From: an uncultured Oscillibacter sp.
Lineage (GTDB): Bacteria > Bacillota > Clostridia > Oscillospirales > Oscillospiraceae
Assembly: GCF_900546705.1 (NCBI RefSeq)
Contig: NZ_URDP01000005.1
Coordinates: 11,491-75,490 of the forward strand
Length of the DNA stretch: 64,000 bases
Reading direction: 5' to 3'
This document shows, piece after piece, positions 42,342 through 51,252 of this stretch (its first letter is position 1; each line of letters begins with the position of its first letter). The notes under the pieces are model-generated. The model ran no database searches. It had not been told where the DNA came from and saw only the letters and a list, made by a program, of their open reading frames with translations. A program made the position numbers and the translations under genes.

Positions 42342-42590
42342 ATGAAGACGTATGTGAAGCCGGAGCTCTTTTTCGAGAGCTTTGAATTAGCACAGCATAT
42401 TGCGGGGTGCTCGCTGACAATGAATGGTGATTTCGCGACTCCGGAAAACTGCTCTGCCAGCGGCACCATCTACGGCGTCACCCTGCCGGAAGGCGAGAGC
42501 TGGTTCCTCAATAACGGCGTGTGCACCGCCGAGGTGGAGGCCTACTGCTACACCAACGGCACCATGAGCGTGGCCACCATCAACTCGTAA
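42342..42590 (+). CDS. YVKP-type small peptide, candidate RiPP precursor (copy 2)
   Basis: An 82-aa peptide with the leader-like start MKTYVKPELFFESFELAQ-HIAGC, then a core rich in Thr, Asn and Gly with three more Cys. Its first 25 residues align with the 18505 peptide (YVKP, ESF, an xxQxIA box and Cys), but the C-terminal parts differ. That is the behaviour of a conserved leader and variable core. AGAGGAG precedes the ATG. It sits directly before the HPrK-like and radical SAM genes and directly after the PqqD gene. Its final form and function are unknown. Confidence 0.75.
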   Translation: MKTYVKPELFFESFELAQHIAGCSLTMNGDFATPENCSASGTIYGVTLPEGESWFLNNGVCTAEVEAYCYTNGTMSVATINS

Positions 42591-42591
42591 G

Positions 42592-43464
42592 GTGCATACC
42601 CTGTCGTTCACGCTGGCGGACGTGACGGTGACGCTGGAGACACCGCTGCCGGTCGTCTGTACGGACAACTTCCGTCCCTTTCTGGGCAGAGGGGGGAGCC
42701 GGACGGTCCGGGCGGTGTTCCGGGAGGTGCCGGTCCTGCCGGAGGCGGCCGGGCGGACGGAGTACGAGACGGTGACCTTTTCCGTCCTGCGGACGGCGGA
42801 GGGCTTCCTCCGGCGCTACCGGGACCAGGACGGGCGGGTCTACGCGGTGGGCCGCACCACGCCGGAGGGCGCGGAGGTGGCCTATCTGCCCTGGAGCCGG
42901 CTCTACTTCTCCGAGACCCACAACTGCGTCTCCCACATTGCCCTGGAAGAGCAGCTCCTCCTGCGGGGGCGGCTGATCCTCCACGCGGCCTTCGTGGAGG
43001 CGGGGGAGACGGGCCTTTTGTTCTCCGGTCCCTCGGGGGTGGGCAAGTCCACCCAGGCGTCCCTCTGGGAGCGCCGGGGCGCCCGGATTCTCAACGGGGA
43101 CCGGACGGTGGTGAGCCCGGACGGGGCCGACTGGACGGCCTGGGGCTCTCCCTACGCGGGCTCGTCCCGGTGCTTTTGCAATGAACGGCGGCGCTTGGGG
43201 GCCATCGCGGTGCTGTCCCAGGCGCCGGTGTGTTCGGTTCGGAGACTGACGGCGGCCCAGGCGTTCCGCCGTCTCTACCCCCATCTGACGGTCAACAGCT
43301 GGAGCGGCGGGTGCGTGGAGCAGGCCAGCGGCCTCTTGGCGGCCCTGGCGGCCCGGGTGCCGGTGTATCACCTGGCGTGCACGCCGGACGAGCAGGCGGT
43401 GGAGACCCTGGCAAAGGTCCTGAAGGAGGACAATGTGTGTGGATTTGAAGGAAGTTCGCTATGA
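42592..43464 (+). CDS. HPr kinase-like P-loop protein (copy 2)
   Basis: A 290-aa protein paralogous to that at 18853. The P-loop GPSGVGKST (146-154) and the RILNGD segment (165-170) are conserved; the first 120 residues are a diverged beta-rich domain. The GTG at 42592 begins one base after the peptide stop and has no visible ribosome site, so translation is probably coupled. Such proteins are expected to use ATP to phosphorylate peptide or to prime it for the radical SAM step. The exact reaction is unknown. Confidence 0.72.
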   Translation: MHTLSFTLADVTVTLETPLPVVCTDNFRPFLGRGGSRTVRAVFREVPVLPEAAGRTEYETVTFSVLRTAEGFLRRYRDQDGRVYAVGRTTPEGAEVAYLPWSRLYFSETHNCVSHIALEEQLLLRGRLILHAAFVEAGETGLLFSGPSGVGKSTQASLWERRGARILNGDRTVVSPDGADWTAWGSPYAGSSRCFCNERRRLGAIAVLSQAPVCSVRRLTAAQAFRRLYPHLTVNSWSGGCVEQASGLLAALAARVPVYHLACTPDEQAVETLAKVLKEDNVCGFEGSSL

Positions 43465-44578
43465 GGCGCCGCTGACGCAGTACCTCTTCCATAAGGCAAG
43501 CCAAAGCCGGATTCCCCTCAGCGGGACGTTCGAGCTCTCGCCGGTGTGCAACCTTGCCTGCCGCATGTGCTACGTGCGGATGACGCCGCAGCAGGTGGCG
43601 GCCCACGGCCGTCCGGCCCTGCCGCTGGCGCGGTGGCTGGAGCTGGCGGAGCAGGCCCGCTCGGCGGGACTTTTATATTTGCTGCTCACCGGCGGGGAGC
43701 CGTTTTTGTGGCCGGACTTCTGGCCGCTCTACGAGCGATTGACGGCCATGGGCTTCGTGCTCACCGTCAACACCAACGGCACCCTCATCGACGAGGCGGC
43801 CATTGCCCGGCTGCGGGCGCGGCCCCCCACGCGGCTGAACATCACCCTCTACGGCGCCTCCAATGAGACCTACCGGTCCCTGTGCCGGGCGGACGGCATG
43901 TTCACCCGGGTAGACCGGGCCATCCGCGGCCTGCGGGAGGCGGGGGTGCTGGTCAAGCTCAACTGCTCCCTGACACCCCACAACGCCGGGGATCTGGAGG
44001 CTATGATCCGCTACGCCCGGGAGCGGTCGCTGATTCTGGAAGTCAATACCTATATGTTTCCCCCCATGCGGCGGGACCCCGGCCAGGTGGGCCGCAACGA
44101 CCGGTTCACGCCGGAGGAGGCGGCCCGGCGGCACATGGAGCGCTACCGCCTGCAATACGGGGAGGAGACGTATGTACAATATCTGCAAAACGTGCTGCGG
44201 GGCATCGCGGACCCGCCGGGTCTGGACGAATCCTGTGTGGACCCGGTGGACGGCCGCATCCGCTGCCGGGCGGGCAAGGCGGCCTTCTGGGTCACCTGGG
44301 ACGGCTGGCTCACTCCCTGCGGCATGATGACGGAGCCCCGGGTGGATCTGGCGGACGGGTCCTTTGACCAGGCCTGGCAGACCCTGACGGAGCGGAGTGC
44401 CCAGCTGCGGCTGTCGGGAGTGTGCGGCCAGTGTCCGGACCGGGACCTGTGCCACTCCTGCGCGGCCATGGCCCAGGCGGAGACGGGCAGTCCCGGGGGC
44501 ATCCCCCGGTACCTTTGCCGCATGGTGGAGGCCATGAAGACCCTGGCCCGGCAGGAGCTGGACCGGCGGGGCCCGTAA
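43433..44578 (+). CDS. Radical SAM/SPASM peptide maturase (copy 2)
   Basis: A 381-aa paralogue of the 19725 enzyme. The radical SAM triad is Cys39, Cys43 and Cys46 (CNLACRMC), followed by LTGGEPF. The SPASM domain has the same Cys spacing as copy 1 (from IRCRAGKA through VCGQCPDRDLCHSC), although the first SPASM Cys pair reads CRAGKA, so one Cys is replaced by Ala. It likely acts on the YVKP peptide at 42342, presented by the PqqD protein. The ATG at 43433 overlaps the HPrK gene and lies only 3 nt from AAGGAGGA; GTG at 43439 is an alternative start with better spacing. Confidence 0.88.
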   Translation: MCVDLKEVRYEAPLTQYLFHKASQSRIPLSGTFELSPVCNLACRMCYVRMTPQQVAAHGRPALPLARWLELAEQARSAGLLYLLLTGGEPFLWPDFWPLYERLTAMGFVLTVNTNGTLIDEAAIARLRARPPTRLNITLYGASNETYRSLCRADGMFTRVDRAIRGLREAGVLVKLNCSLTPHNAGDLEAMIRYARERSLILEVNTYMFPPMRRDPGQVGRNDRFTPEEAARRHMERYRLQYGEETYVQYLQNVLRGIADPPGLDESCVDPVDGRIRCRAGKAAFWVTWDGWLTPCGMMTEPRVDLADGSFDQAWQTLTERSAQLRLSGVCGQCPDRDLCHSCAAMAQAETGSPGGIPRYLCRMVEAMKTLARQELDRRGP

Positions 44579-44591
44579 AATCCCGTACTCT

Positions 44592-44608
44592 GCAAATCGG
44601 AGATTTGC
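44592..44608 (+). terminator. Small hairpin before the giant surface protein
   Basis: GCAAATC (44592-44598)/GATTTGC (44602-44608) with a 3-nt loop and no T-run. Possibly an attenuator between the maturase and the large surface-protein gene. Confidence 0.4.
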
Positions 44609-44645
44609 GTTGAGATAGATGAAAAAACCGAGGAGGTTGAGAAAT

Positions 44646-47600
44646 ATGGTGAAAAGACACGGACTGAAAAAGGGACTGTCCCTGGTGCTGGTCCTCTGCC
44701 TGATCCTGAGCCTCATGCCCACCGTGGCCCTGGCCCAGGAGCCGACGGCCGTGACGGGCACAGAGGCCGCCGTGGGCGTGACCGGCACCGAGGGCACCGA
44801 GACTACCACGCCCGGCGGCGGTGAGACGGGTACCGAGACTACCACGCCGAGTACCGAAAACGGTGCCGGGACCACCACGCCCGCCGCCGGCGAGGCAGGT
44901 ACCGGGACCACTACGCCCGGCGGCAGCGAGACGGGCACAGAGACCACCACGCCCGGCGCTGAAGATGAGACGGAAAAGGATGATCCTCTGGATGATTTCC
45001 TGGATGACGTCCTCAAACCCCTGCCCGGCGATACCGGTGACACCACCGGCCAGACCGGCAGCGGTGACACCGCCGGCCAGACCGGCAGCGGCGACACCAA
45101 CACCAACCCCGACGGCAGCGAAGGTCAGACCCCCAACATCCCCACCGTGGATGTGAACGGGCCCAAGCCGGAGGCGCCCGAGGGCGTAGTGAAGCCCGAC
45201 ACGACGGTGCCCCAGGACCCGGCCACTGCGCCGTCCGATCCGCTGCCTGAGCTTCCTCCCACGGACAGCCAGCCTGCGGACGGCCAGCCTGCGGACGGCC
45301 AGCCTGCGGACGGCCAGCCTGCGGAGGTTCCCGAAGTGCAGGAGGAGGCTACGGTCACCGCAGAGGTGACTACGGAGGCAGACGAGTCGGTCACCATTGC
45401 CGTGACGGGCCCGGGCCTGACCGGCCTTACGGTGGAGGCGGTGCCCTCTGTCACCACACTGCCCGCGGAATCTGAGCAGGTGGACTATGTAGCCTATGAT
45501 ATCACGCCCATGGCGGGCGACGAGCCTTATACCGGCGAAGCCGACGTGACCATCCCCGTCCCCGCCGGTTGGGACGAGGACGCGGAGATCCACGGCTTCG
45601 TGGTCAACGGCAAGGGTGCGGAAGAGCCGGTGACGGTCGTTGAGGGCACCCCCAGCGAGGACGGCACCTCCTATACCTTTAGGGCCCCCCACTTCAGCGT
45701 CATGGGCCTGTATGCAGATCCCCAGCCGCTGGAGCTCACGCAGGTGGAAGTGCTCCTCAATGTAGGCCAGAATACTACGTATTCGGTTTCGGATGTTGAT
45801 CTGAGAGGGAATGTCTCGGGTGATCTGGATGAATCCATTGCCACAGTAGACGTGGACTATCAGGAGATTACTGCCAGTACTACCCCCAGTAAGGTAAATT
45901 CCCTCGTTGCTGAAAAGAGCTATTATATCAGCGACGGCAACGGCAATTACCTGACCCTCTCCGGAGACGAATTGACCAATGCCACCAAGTTGGAAGAAGC
46001 TACACAGTGGACGTATGACGGGAGCGGTCACCTGTCTGCCGAGGGATATTATCTGCGCAATGACTGGGGCTTGGCGGTGACAGATCGAAGCAGTAGAGCT
46101 TCTAGGTGTACTTATAGTGATGGCGTCATTTATGTCGATAGAGCTTCGCTAGGTTATTATGAAGGATGGAATAAGTATTGGACCCTTGGTTACGGCACTT
46201 CCGCTGGCGCCTATGAAAAAGTGACCACCGAGGCAAGCAAAGCTACCGTCATCACCATCACCGGTAAGAGCGCGGGCGAGACCTCGGTGATCGTGGGCGA
46301 CATCAAGTACAATATCACCGTTGAAGAGCAGGCTCCTGCCGGCGCCCTCACTGGGAGCACTCTGAAGGTGGAGTACTGGATCACCAACAGCACGGTAACG
46401 GCAGGGGGAGCCCAGAGCCTGACGATCAATATGGTTCAAGCCTCTACCGACGAAGGCGTGGAGATCGCGGACTTGGTACCCGCTGACGGTGTGCGTACCG
46501 GAAGTGATACAGAGGTGATGTTCTGGCAGGCCATGCGGCTGGACGCACAGAATCACCAGACCGGTGACGGCGGTGACGATGAGACGGCTGACGGCGAGGT
46601 GTTTACCCGGGTGCGGTATAACACCGAACAGAGCGCCTGGCAGTATTACGGCCAGGATAACGTCTGGCACTGGTTCTACTCCACCGATCAGGCGGTAGCC
46701 TACTATCTGCAGGTTACCGACGTCACCCAGGAGGTCACTACCACCACAAAGGACTGGGGCTACGATCCCAATGGAACAACACCCGATACCAGCGGAAAAA
46801 AGGGTCAGGTGGCGCTGTCCGTGGCGGTGGTGTACCCCGATGGTAAGCTCTCTCCTGCAGAAGATGCGATTTATCGCAATTCCACCACGATCTTCAACTT
46901 TTGGGAAAACCGGAATATTGGCATTCTCGCCGCCCTGAACAACGATGACTATGAGGTCACCAAAATCACGGTGACGAACGGTACACGGAATGGAAACAGC
47001 TCCGCGAATGTTTGGTATTCCGACGACTCCATCACCTGGGAGAAGAAGACGTTGGAGAATGGCTCTCAGTGGTACAATGAGACGGAATACTGGAACGAAT
47101 CTGACGGCGGTGTTCCCACGATCAACGGCGCATCCATGGGCATTACCTGGATTGAAAAGAACACGGCCAAGCTGGTGCTGATCTATATCCAGCCCATTGA
47201 GAAGGAAACCAACCTGAACGTGGTCTGGTATGACGACAGCGCAAACAACAACATCTACTCCACCCAGGTGGTGGTCAGCGGCACCGGCAATGAGACTTTC
47301 TTCAATTCCCTGGTGCAGAGTTCTAAAGTTCCTCAGAATGGTGGAACGTTCACCTTGGACGATGATGCGTATGTGGTCAACAGCTCCAATGTGCATCAGA
47401 CCTTCAACAAGGACCTGGCCACGCTGCAGGGCGAAGGTATTGCCGACCAGTACCGCAGCGGCCTCTATACGTATGTGAAAGCGGAGCTGTCCGCAGACGG
47501 CAAGACGCTGACCCTCCACTACCAGATCGACGACAGCAAGCTGGCACATCAGTATGTGGTGGACTTCGGCCTGCCTGTGAGCGTGCCTCTGTCGGATCTG

Positions 47601-48776
47601 GTGGAAGATATGAGCACGGTGCAGAGTGTGGAAGTGACCGATACGACGCTGGCCACGGTGGAGTCTGATAAATCCATCACCTTCCAGCCCGATGGGGTGA
47701 TGGATGCAGTGATGGTCATCACCGCAAAGATTACCTTTAACGGCGGAGGTACTCAGAATATCCGGATCGGCTTTGTGCCCGCTTCCACCGTGTACTACGA
47801 AGAGGGCTTCATGGATCTGGATGGCTTCACCGGTAACCCTAGCAAGGGTACGAAGCATCAGACTACCTCCAAACTGGGCGCTGGTACTGTGTACGGCTAC
47901 GACGCGGCGTATGACGGCGAGACCGGCGCCAGCAATGGCAGCCAGGCTACCAGCAATGCAGCCGGCTCCACGGCCAGCTTCTCCTTCACGGGCACCGGCG
48001 TGGACATCTACGCCAACTGCAATACCGGCACCGGCGTGGTCATGATCAAGGTCTATGACGATGCCAGCAAGCTCATCAAGCTGCTGACGGTGGACACCGC
48101 CATGAAGAATGGTGATACCCCTGCCACCGAGAACCAGGCGGTGACGGCGTACAACATCCCCATCGCCAGCATCGATGGGCTGAGCTACGATACCTATTCT
48201 GTAGAGATCGTCCATGTGGCGGACAAAAACAAGGAGGTCAAACCGGTGTATCTGGACGGCTTCCGGGTGCATCAGCCTCTGGGAATCTCTGATGGCAATA
48301 GCTACTATGGCGCTGATACCGAGGCGGGCGCGGAGATCTCCGAGCTCCGCGACGCGGTGCTCCGTGTGCAGCTGAACCTGGATGCGTCTGACAGCGAAAA
48401 GTATAAGGATCAGCTGGCCAACGCCAAGGCGCAGGTCTACGCCAAGACCGGCGGCGAGGGTGCTTCCGCCGTGGTGCTGAGCTATGCAGAGGACGGCGAT
48501 GTGGCCATCGACATTCTGGACAACGGCCCCAAGAACGAGATCTACCTGCGCCAAAATGAGACTCTGGTGTTCGAGGTGGATCCCTCTGCGCAGAATGTTC
48601 AGGTGGGCCTGAAGCTGCTCACCGACGGTGCTGCCTGTACGATCAATGGTAAGGCAGTGACCTCCAGCACGGATATGTTCTACAAGGTAACGCCTGGCAC
48701 GGACGGCAAGGTGACCATTGAGAATACCGGCACTGGGCTCCTCGCCGTCACAGAGCTGAAGATCGCCGGAAAGTAA
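44646..48776 (+). CDS. Giant secreted surface protein
   Basis: A 1376-aa exported protein. It has a Sec signal peptide (about 1-30, VALA-Q cleavage), then a low-complexity Thr/Gly/Glu region with GTETTTPG repeats (about 35-130) and ADGQP repeats (about 200-225), then a long series of beta-rich domains. The C-terminal 330 residues (about 1047-1376) match residues 660-970 of the phase-variable protein at 14971, including FTGTGVD, GPKNEIYL and a final NTGTGLLAVTELK motif. There is no LPXTG, SLH or C-terminal membrane anchor. GAGGAGG precedes the ATG. It is downstream of the radical SAM gene on the same strand and may be part of the operon. Confidence 0.82.
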   Translation: MVKRHGLKKGLSLVLVLCLILSLMPTVALAQEPTAVTGTEAAVGVTGTEGTETTTPGGGETGTETTTPSTENGAGTTTPAAGEAGTGTTTPGGSETGTETTTPGAEDETEKDDPLDDFLDDVLKPLPGDTGDTTGQTGSGDTAGQTGSGDTNTNPDGSEGQTPNIPTVDVNGPKPEAPEGVVKPDTTVPQDPATAPSDPLPELPPTDSQPADGQPADGQPADGQPAEVPEVQEEATVTAEVTTEADESVTIAVTGPGLTGLTVEAVPSVTTLPAESEQVDYVAYDITPMAGDEPYTGEADVTIPVPAGWDEDAEIHGFVVNGKGAEEPVTVVEGTPSEDGTSYTFRAPHFSVMGLYADPQPLELTQVEVLLNVGQNTTYSVSDVDLRGNVSGDLDESIATVDVDYQEITASTTPSKVNSLVAEKSYYISDGNGNYLTLSGDELTNATKLEEATQWTYDGSGHLSAEGYYLRNDWGLAVTDRSSRASRCTYSDGVIYVDRASLGYYEGWNKYWTLGYGTSAGAYEKVTTEASKATVITITGKSAGETSVIVGDIKYNITVEEQAPAGALTGSTLKVEYWITNSTVTAGGAQSLTINMVQASTDEGVEIADLVPADGVRTGSDTEVMFWQAMRLDAQNHQTGDGGDDETADGEVFTRVRYNTEQSAWQYYGQDNVWHWFYSTDQAVAYYLQVTDVTQEVTTTTKDWGYDPNGTTPDTSGKKGQVALSVAVVYPDGKLSPAEDAIYRNSTTIFNFWENRNIGILAALNNDDYEVTKITVTNGTRNGNSSANVWYSDDSITWEKKTLENGSQWYNETEYWNESDGGVPTINGASMGITWIEKNTAKLVLIYIQPIEKETNLNVVWYDDSANNNIYSTQVVVSGTGNETFFNSLVQSSKVPQNGGTFTLDDDAYVVNSSNVHQTFNKDLATLQGEGIADQYRSGLYTYVKAELSADGKTLTLHYQIDDSKLAHQYVVDFGLPVSVPLSDLVEDMSTVQSVEVTDTTLATVESDKSITFQPDGVMDAVMVITAKITFNGGGTQNIRIGFVPASTVYYEEGFMDLDGFTGNPSKGTKHQTTSKLGAGTVYGYDAAYDGETGASNGSQATSNAAGSTASFSFTGTGVDIYANCNTGTGVVMIKVYDDASKLIKLLTVDTAMKNGDTPATENQAVTAYNIPIASIDGLSYDTYSVEIVHVADKNKEVKPVYLDGFRVHQPLGISDGNSYYGADTEAGAEISELRDAVLRVQLNLDASDSEKYKDQLANAKAQVYAKTGGEGASAVVLSYAEDGDVAIDILDNGPKNEIYLRQNETLVFEVDPSAQNVQVGLKLLTDGAACTINGKAVTSSTDMFYKVTPGTDGKVTIENTGTGLLAVTELKIAGK

Positions 48777-48798
48777 ACCATTTTCCCCAACGCAAACC

Positions 48799-48829
48799 AG
48801 CGCCCCCGGTGCATTGCACCGGGGGCGCT
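48799..48829 (+). terminator. Rho-independent terminator (14-bp stem)
   Basis: AGCGCCCCCGGTGC (48799-48812), ATT loop, GCACCGGGGGCGCT (48816-48829). The following CTTCGTCTT is only mildly T-rich. Confidence 0.75.
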
Positions 48830-48889
48830 CTTCGTCTTGCGGACGGCATCCGGCAGCCCACACATCCGGCACCGCAGAAGACAACACAA

Positions 48890-48915
48890 AAGGCCGCGCC
48901 ATCTGGCGCGGCCTT
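48890..48915 (-). terminator. Terminator of the macro-domain gene
   Basis: AAGGCCGCGCC (48890-48900), ATCT loop, GGCGCGGCCTT (48905-48915). Read on the minus strand it is followed by T-rich sequence, about 30 bp after the macro-domain stop. Confidence 0.7.
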
Positions 48916-48945
48916 GTTGCGTTTTCTGATTCGGTTTTCTTCCAC

Positions 48946-49482
48946 TCACAGCCGCATGTCCCTGTCCTCGGCGTACCACAAATTCCAGGTCTGGCGGTAA
49001 ATGGCGGCGGCCGCCTCCGTGTGGCAGATCATGCGTACCCGCTGGGGCAGGTCATGGCTGCGGAGAAAGTCCATGATGGCCTTCAGGGCCACGGTAGACG
49101 CCTGGGGCAGGGGGTAGCCGTAGATGCCGGTGGAGATGGAGGGGAAGTCCACGGTGCGGATGCCGTGGGCGGCGGCCACCGCCAGGGCGCTTTTGTAGCA
49201 GGAGGCCAGCAGGGCGGGCTCGCCCATGCCGCCGCCCTGCCAGACGGGGCCCGGCGTGTGGATCACGTACCGGGCGGCGAGGCGGAACCCCGGCGTCAGC
49301 TTGGCCTTGCCGGTCTCGCAGCCCCCCAGGGCCCGGCAGGCCTCCAGCAGCGCCGGACCGGCGGCCCGGTGGATGGCGCCGTCCACGCCGGACCCGCCCA
49401 GCAGCGAGGTGTTGGCGGCATTGACGATGGCTTCGGCGTCGGAACGGGTGATGTCCCCTACGAGAATGTCAAAACGGTTCAT
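48946..49482 (-). CDS. Macro-domain ADP-ribose hydrolase
   Basis: A 178-aa macro domain related to YmdB, which removes O-acetyl or ADP-ribosyl groups. It has the AIVNAANTSLLGGSGVDGAIH ADP-ribose-binding segment, GTAKLT-type (GKAKLTPGF) and SISTGIYGYP loops, all expected for active O-acetyl-ADP-ribose deacetylases. It is the last gene of a minus-strand group with the VWA and MoxR genes (gap about 70 bp), suggesting a shared stress or modification function, but the link is loose. GGAGG precedes the ATG. Confidence 0.85.
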   Translation of the reverse strand: MNRFDILVGDITRSDAEAIVNAANTSLLGGSGVDGAIHRAAGPALLEACRALGGCETGKAKLTPGFRLAARYVIHTPGPVWQGGGMGEPALLASCYKSALAVAAAHGIRTVDFPSISTGIYGYPLPQASTVALKAIMDFLRSHDLPQRVRMICHTEAAAAIYRQTWNLWYAEDRDMRL

Positions 49483-49551
49483 GGGATCGCCTCCTTTTTG
49501 CCTATGATACGCCGGAGGCGGCCGGGATGCAAGATCATAAATTTCCTTTTT

Positions 49552-51252
49552 TTACAAGGACCGGATCTGATTCTGGATCAGGGTGCCCACCGTGTCGGCA
49601 AACTGGTCCAGCGAGCGGATGCGGGCGAAGTTCCGGCCGTAGATGGTGTGGGCGGCGGGGATGTCCTCGTCGTCCCCGGTGAACACGCAGATGACGGAGA
49701 TGTCCTGCCGGGTCAGGGCACGGACCTCCGCGGCGGTGTTCTGCACGCCGTTGTCCCCGCCGTAGTCCACGTACCGGCCCGACTGCTCCATCTGGATCAC
49801 GTCGTTGGGCTTGGCGTCGGAGAGGAGGATCAGGATGCGGTGCTCGCAGGGAGCGTCCGCCATCTCCCGGCAGATGGCCCGGACGGCCAGGCCGTCCCGG
49901 TTGCAGCCGGTGGTGAAATAGTTGAATATATTGTCGTTTTTGTCCACTTCATTGTAATCCCGGTACCGAGTCAGGATGGTGTAGCCGCTCAGGGAGCAGT
50001 AGGAGGACACCCGGACGGGAATGCCGCAGCGGTTGAGGCTCTCGGCGATCATGTACCCCTGGGCGGAGACCACCTCCTGGCGCCGCACCTGGGAGGTGGA
50101 GGCGTCCAGCAGAATGTCCACGCACAGCTGCCCCGGGTCCGAGTGCTGGATGTGGGTGAACACCTTGTCGTCGTTCAAGTACACGCCCCGCCACACCCGG
50201 CCCCCGTCCAACGAGCCGTAGGACGTGCGCACCACCTCCGGCTGGAGGTAGGCCATCATGGCGTTGCGGATGCGGGCGGTGAGCCGGAGGATGCTGTTGC
50301 GGTGGCGCAGGCTGTCGGCGGCGTAGGCGGTGCGGTTGGCGTCCATCTGCTTGAGGGCCGCCTTGCGCTGGGTGGCCGTGTACCCCCGCAGGTGGGGGTC
50401 GTAGTCGGCGCTGGCGGAGGCGTAGTAGAGGTGGCAGCCACGGTGGCTGTCGGCGCACAGCTCCCGCTCCCGCCGGGCGGTGGTGTCCGGGTCGTAGAAG
50501 GAGGCGCCGAAGCAGGCGGAGATGTACTTGCGCAGCGCCTCCTCCGTCTGGGCGGCGTTCTTGTCCGTCAGGCGGCGCTGCGTGGGCTGGGTGTTCTCCC
50601 CGCCTCCCTGGGACAGGTGCTCGCCGAAGCCGTGGCCGAAGGTCCGCACCGCCGGCAGGGCGGCAAGGTCTCCCCGGCGGCCGAAGAGCAAAAACCGCCG
50701 CCGGGGCTTTTTGGCCGGCTGCTCCTGGCCGGGCACAAAGCCAAACCAGGTGTGCAGCAGCTCCAGGGCGTGGTCCGTCAGGGCCTGGCCGTCCCAGTCC
50801 GGAGGGAACTCCAGGGCATCCAGGAGCTTGCGGTCCCAGGGGGTCAGCTCCGCCTCCAGGCCCAGGGCCCGGCGGAAGTGGGCGTCCTCCAGCACGTCCA
50901 GCTGGGTGGCGGCGCCGCGGTTGTTGGCCAGCACCTGCCGGGCGTAGGACCGGCGCAATGACGGCAGGGCGGGCCGGTGGGCGGCCTCCCGCTGGTAGAC
51001 GGCGTTCTCCATGCCCAGCCAGAGAAGCTGCTCGAAGAGGGACTCCCGGGCGCTGCCGTGGATGGCGGCGAAGAGGCGGGTCAGGGTGTCGGCGCCGTAG
51101 GCCTTCCGGGCGGCGCCGATGATGCTGTTCCAATAGAGGTCGGCCCGGCCCTGGGCGTCGTAGGCCTTGAAGTCCGGCTCGTAGCCGTACTCCCCGGCGG
51201 CGTTCCAGATGAGGTTGCGGGCCCGCCGTTTTTCACGTTCGGGGATCTCCAT
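49552..51252 (-). CDS. CobT/NorD-like VWA protein
   Basis: A 566-aa cytoplasmic protein with a C-terminal VWA domain. The MIDAS motif is DASTS (in VDILLDASTSQ), with a LLSDAKP motif and an FTGDDED tail. The N-terminal 330 residues are helical and unrecognised, with a short basic RRRFLLFGRR stretch. The MoxR AAA+ ATPase gene is immediately upstream and the two overlap by one base. MoxR-VWA pairs act as chaperone machines for metal insertion or complex assembly (cobaltochelatase, NorQ/NorD). No chelatase or NO reductase subunit is near, so the client is unknown. Confidence 0.82.
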   Translation of the reverse strand: MEIPEREKRRARNLIWNAAGEYGYEPDFKAYDAQGRADLYWNSIIGAARKAYGADTLTRLFAAIHGSARESLFEQLLWLGMENAVYQREAAHRPALPSLRRSYARQVLANNRGAATQLDVLEDAHFRRALGLEAELTPWDRKLLDALEFPPDWDGQALTDHALELLHTWFGFVPGQEQPAKKPRRRFLLFGRRGDLAALPAVRTFGHGFGEHLSQGGGENTQPTQRRLTDKNAAQTEEALRKYISACFGASFYDPDTTARRERELCADSHRGCHLYYASASADYDPHLRGYTATQRKAALKQMDANRTAYAADSLRHRNSILRLTARIRNAMMAYLQPEVVRTSYGSLDGGRVWRGVYLNDDKVFTHIQHSDPGQLCVDILLDASTSQVRRQEVVSAQGYMIAESLNRCGIPVRVSSYCSLSGYTILTRYRDYNEVDKNDNIFNYFTTGCNRDGLAVRAICREMADAPCEHRILILLSDAKPNDVIQMEQSGRYVDYGGDNGVQNTAAEVRALTRQDISVICVFTGDDEDIPAAHTIYGRNFARIRSLDQFADTVGTLIQNQIRSL

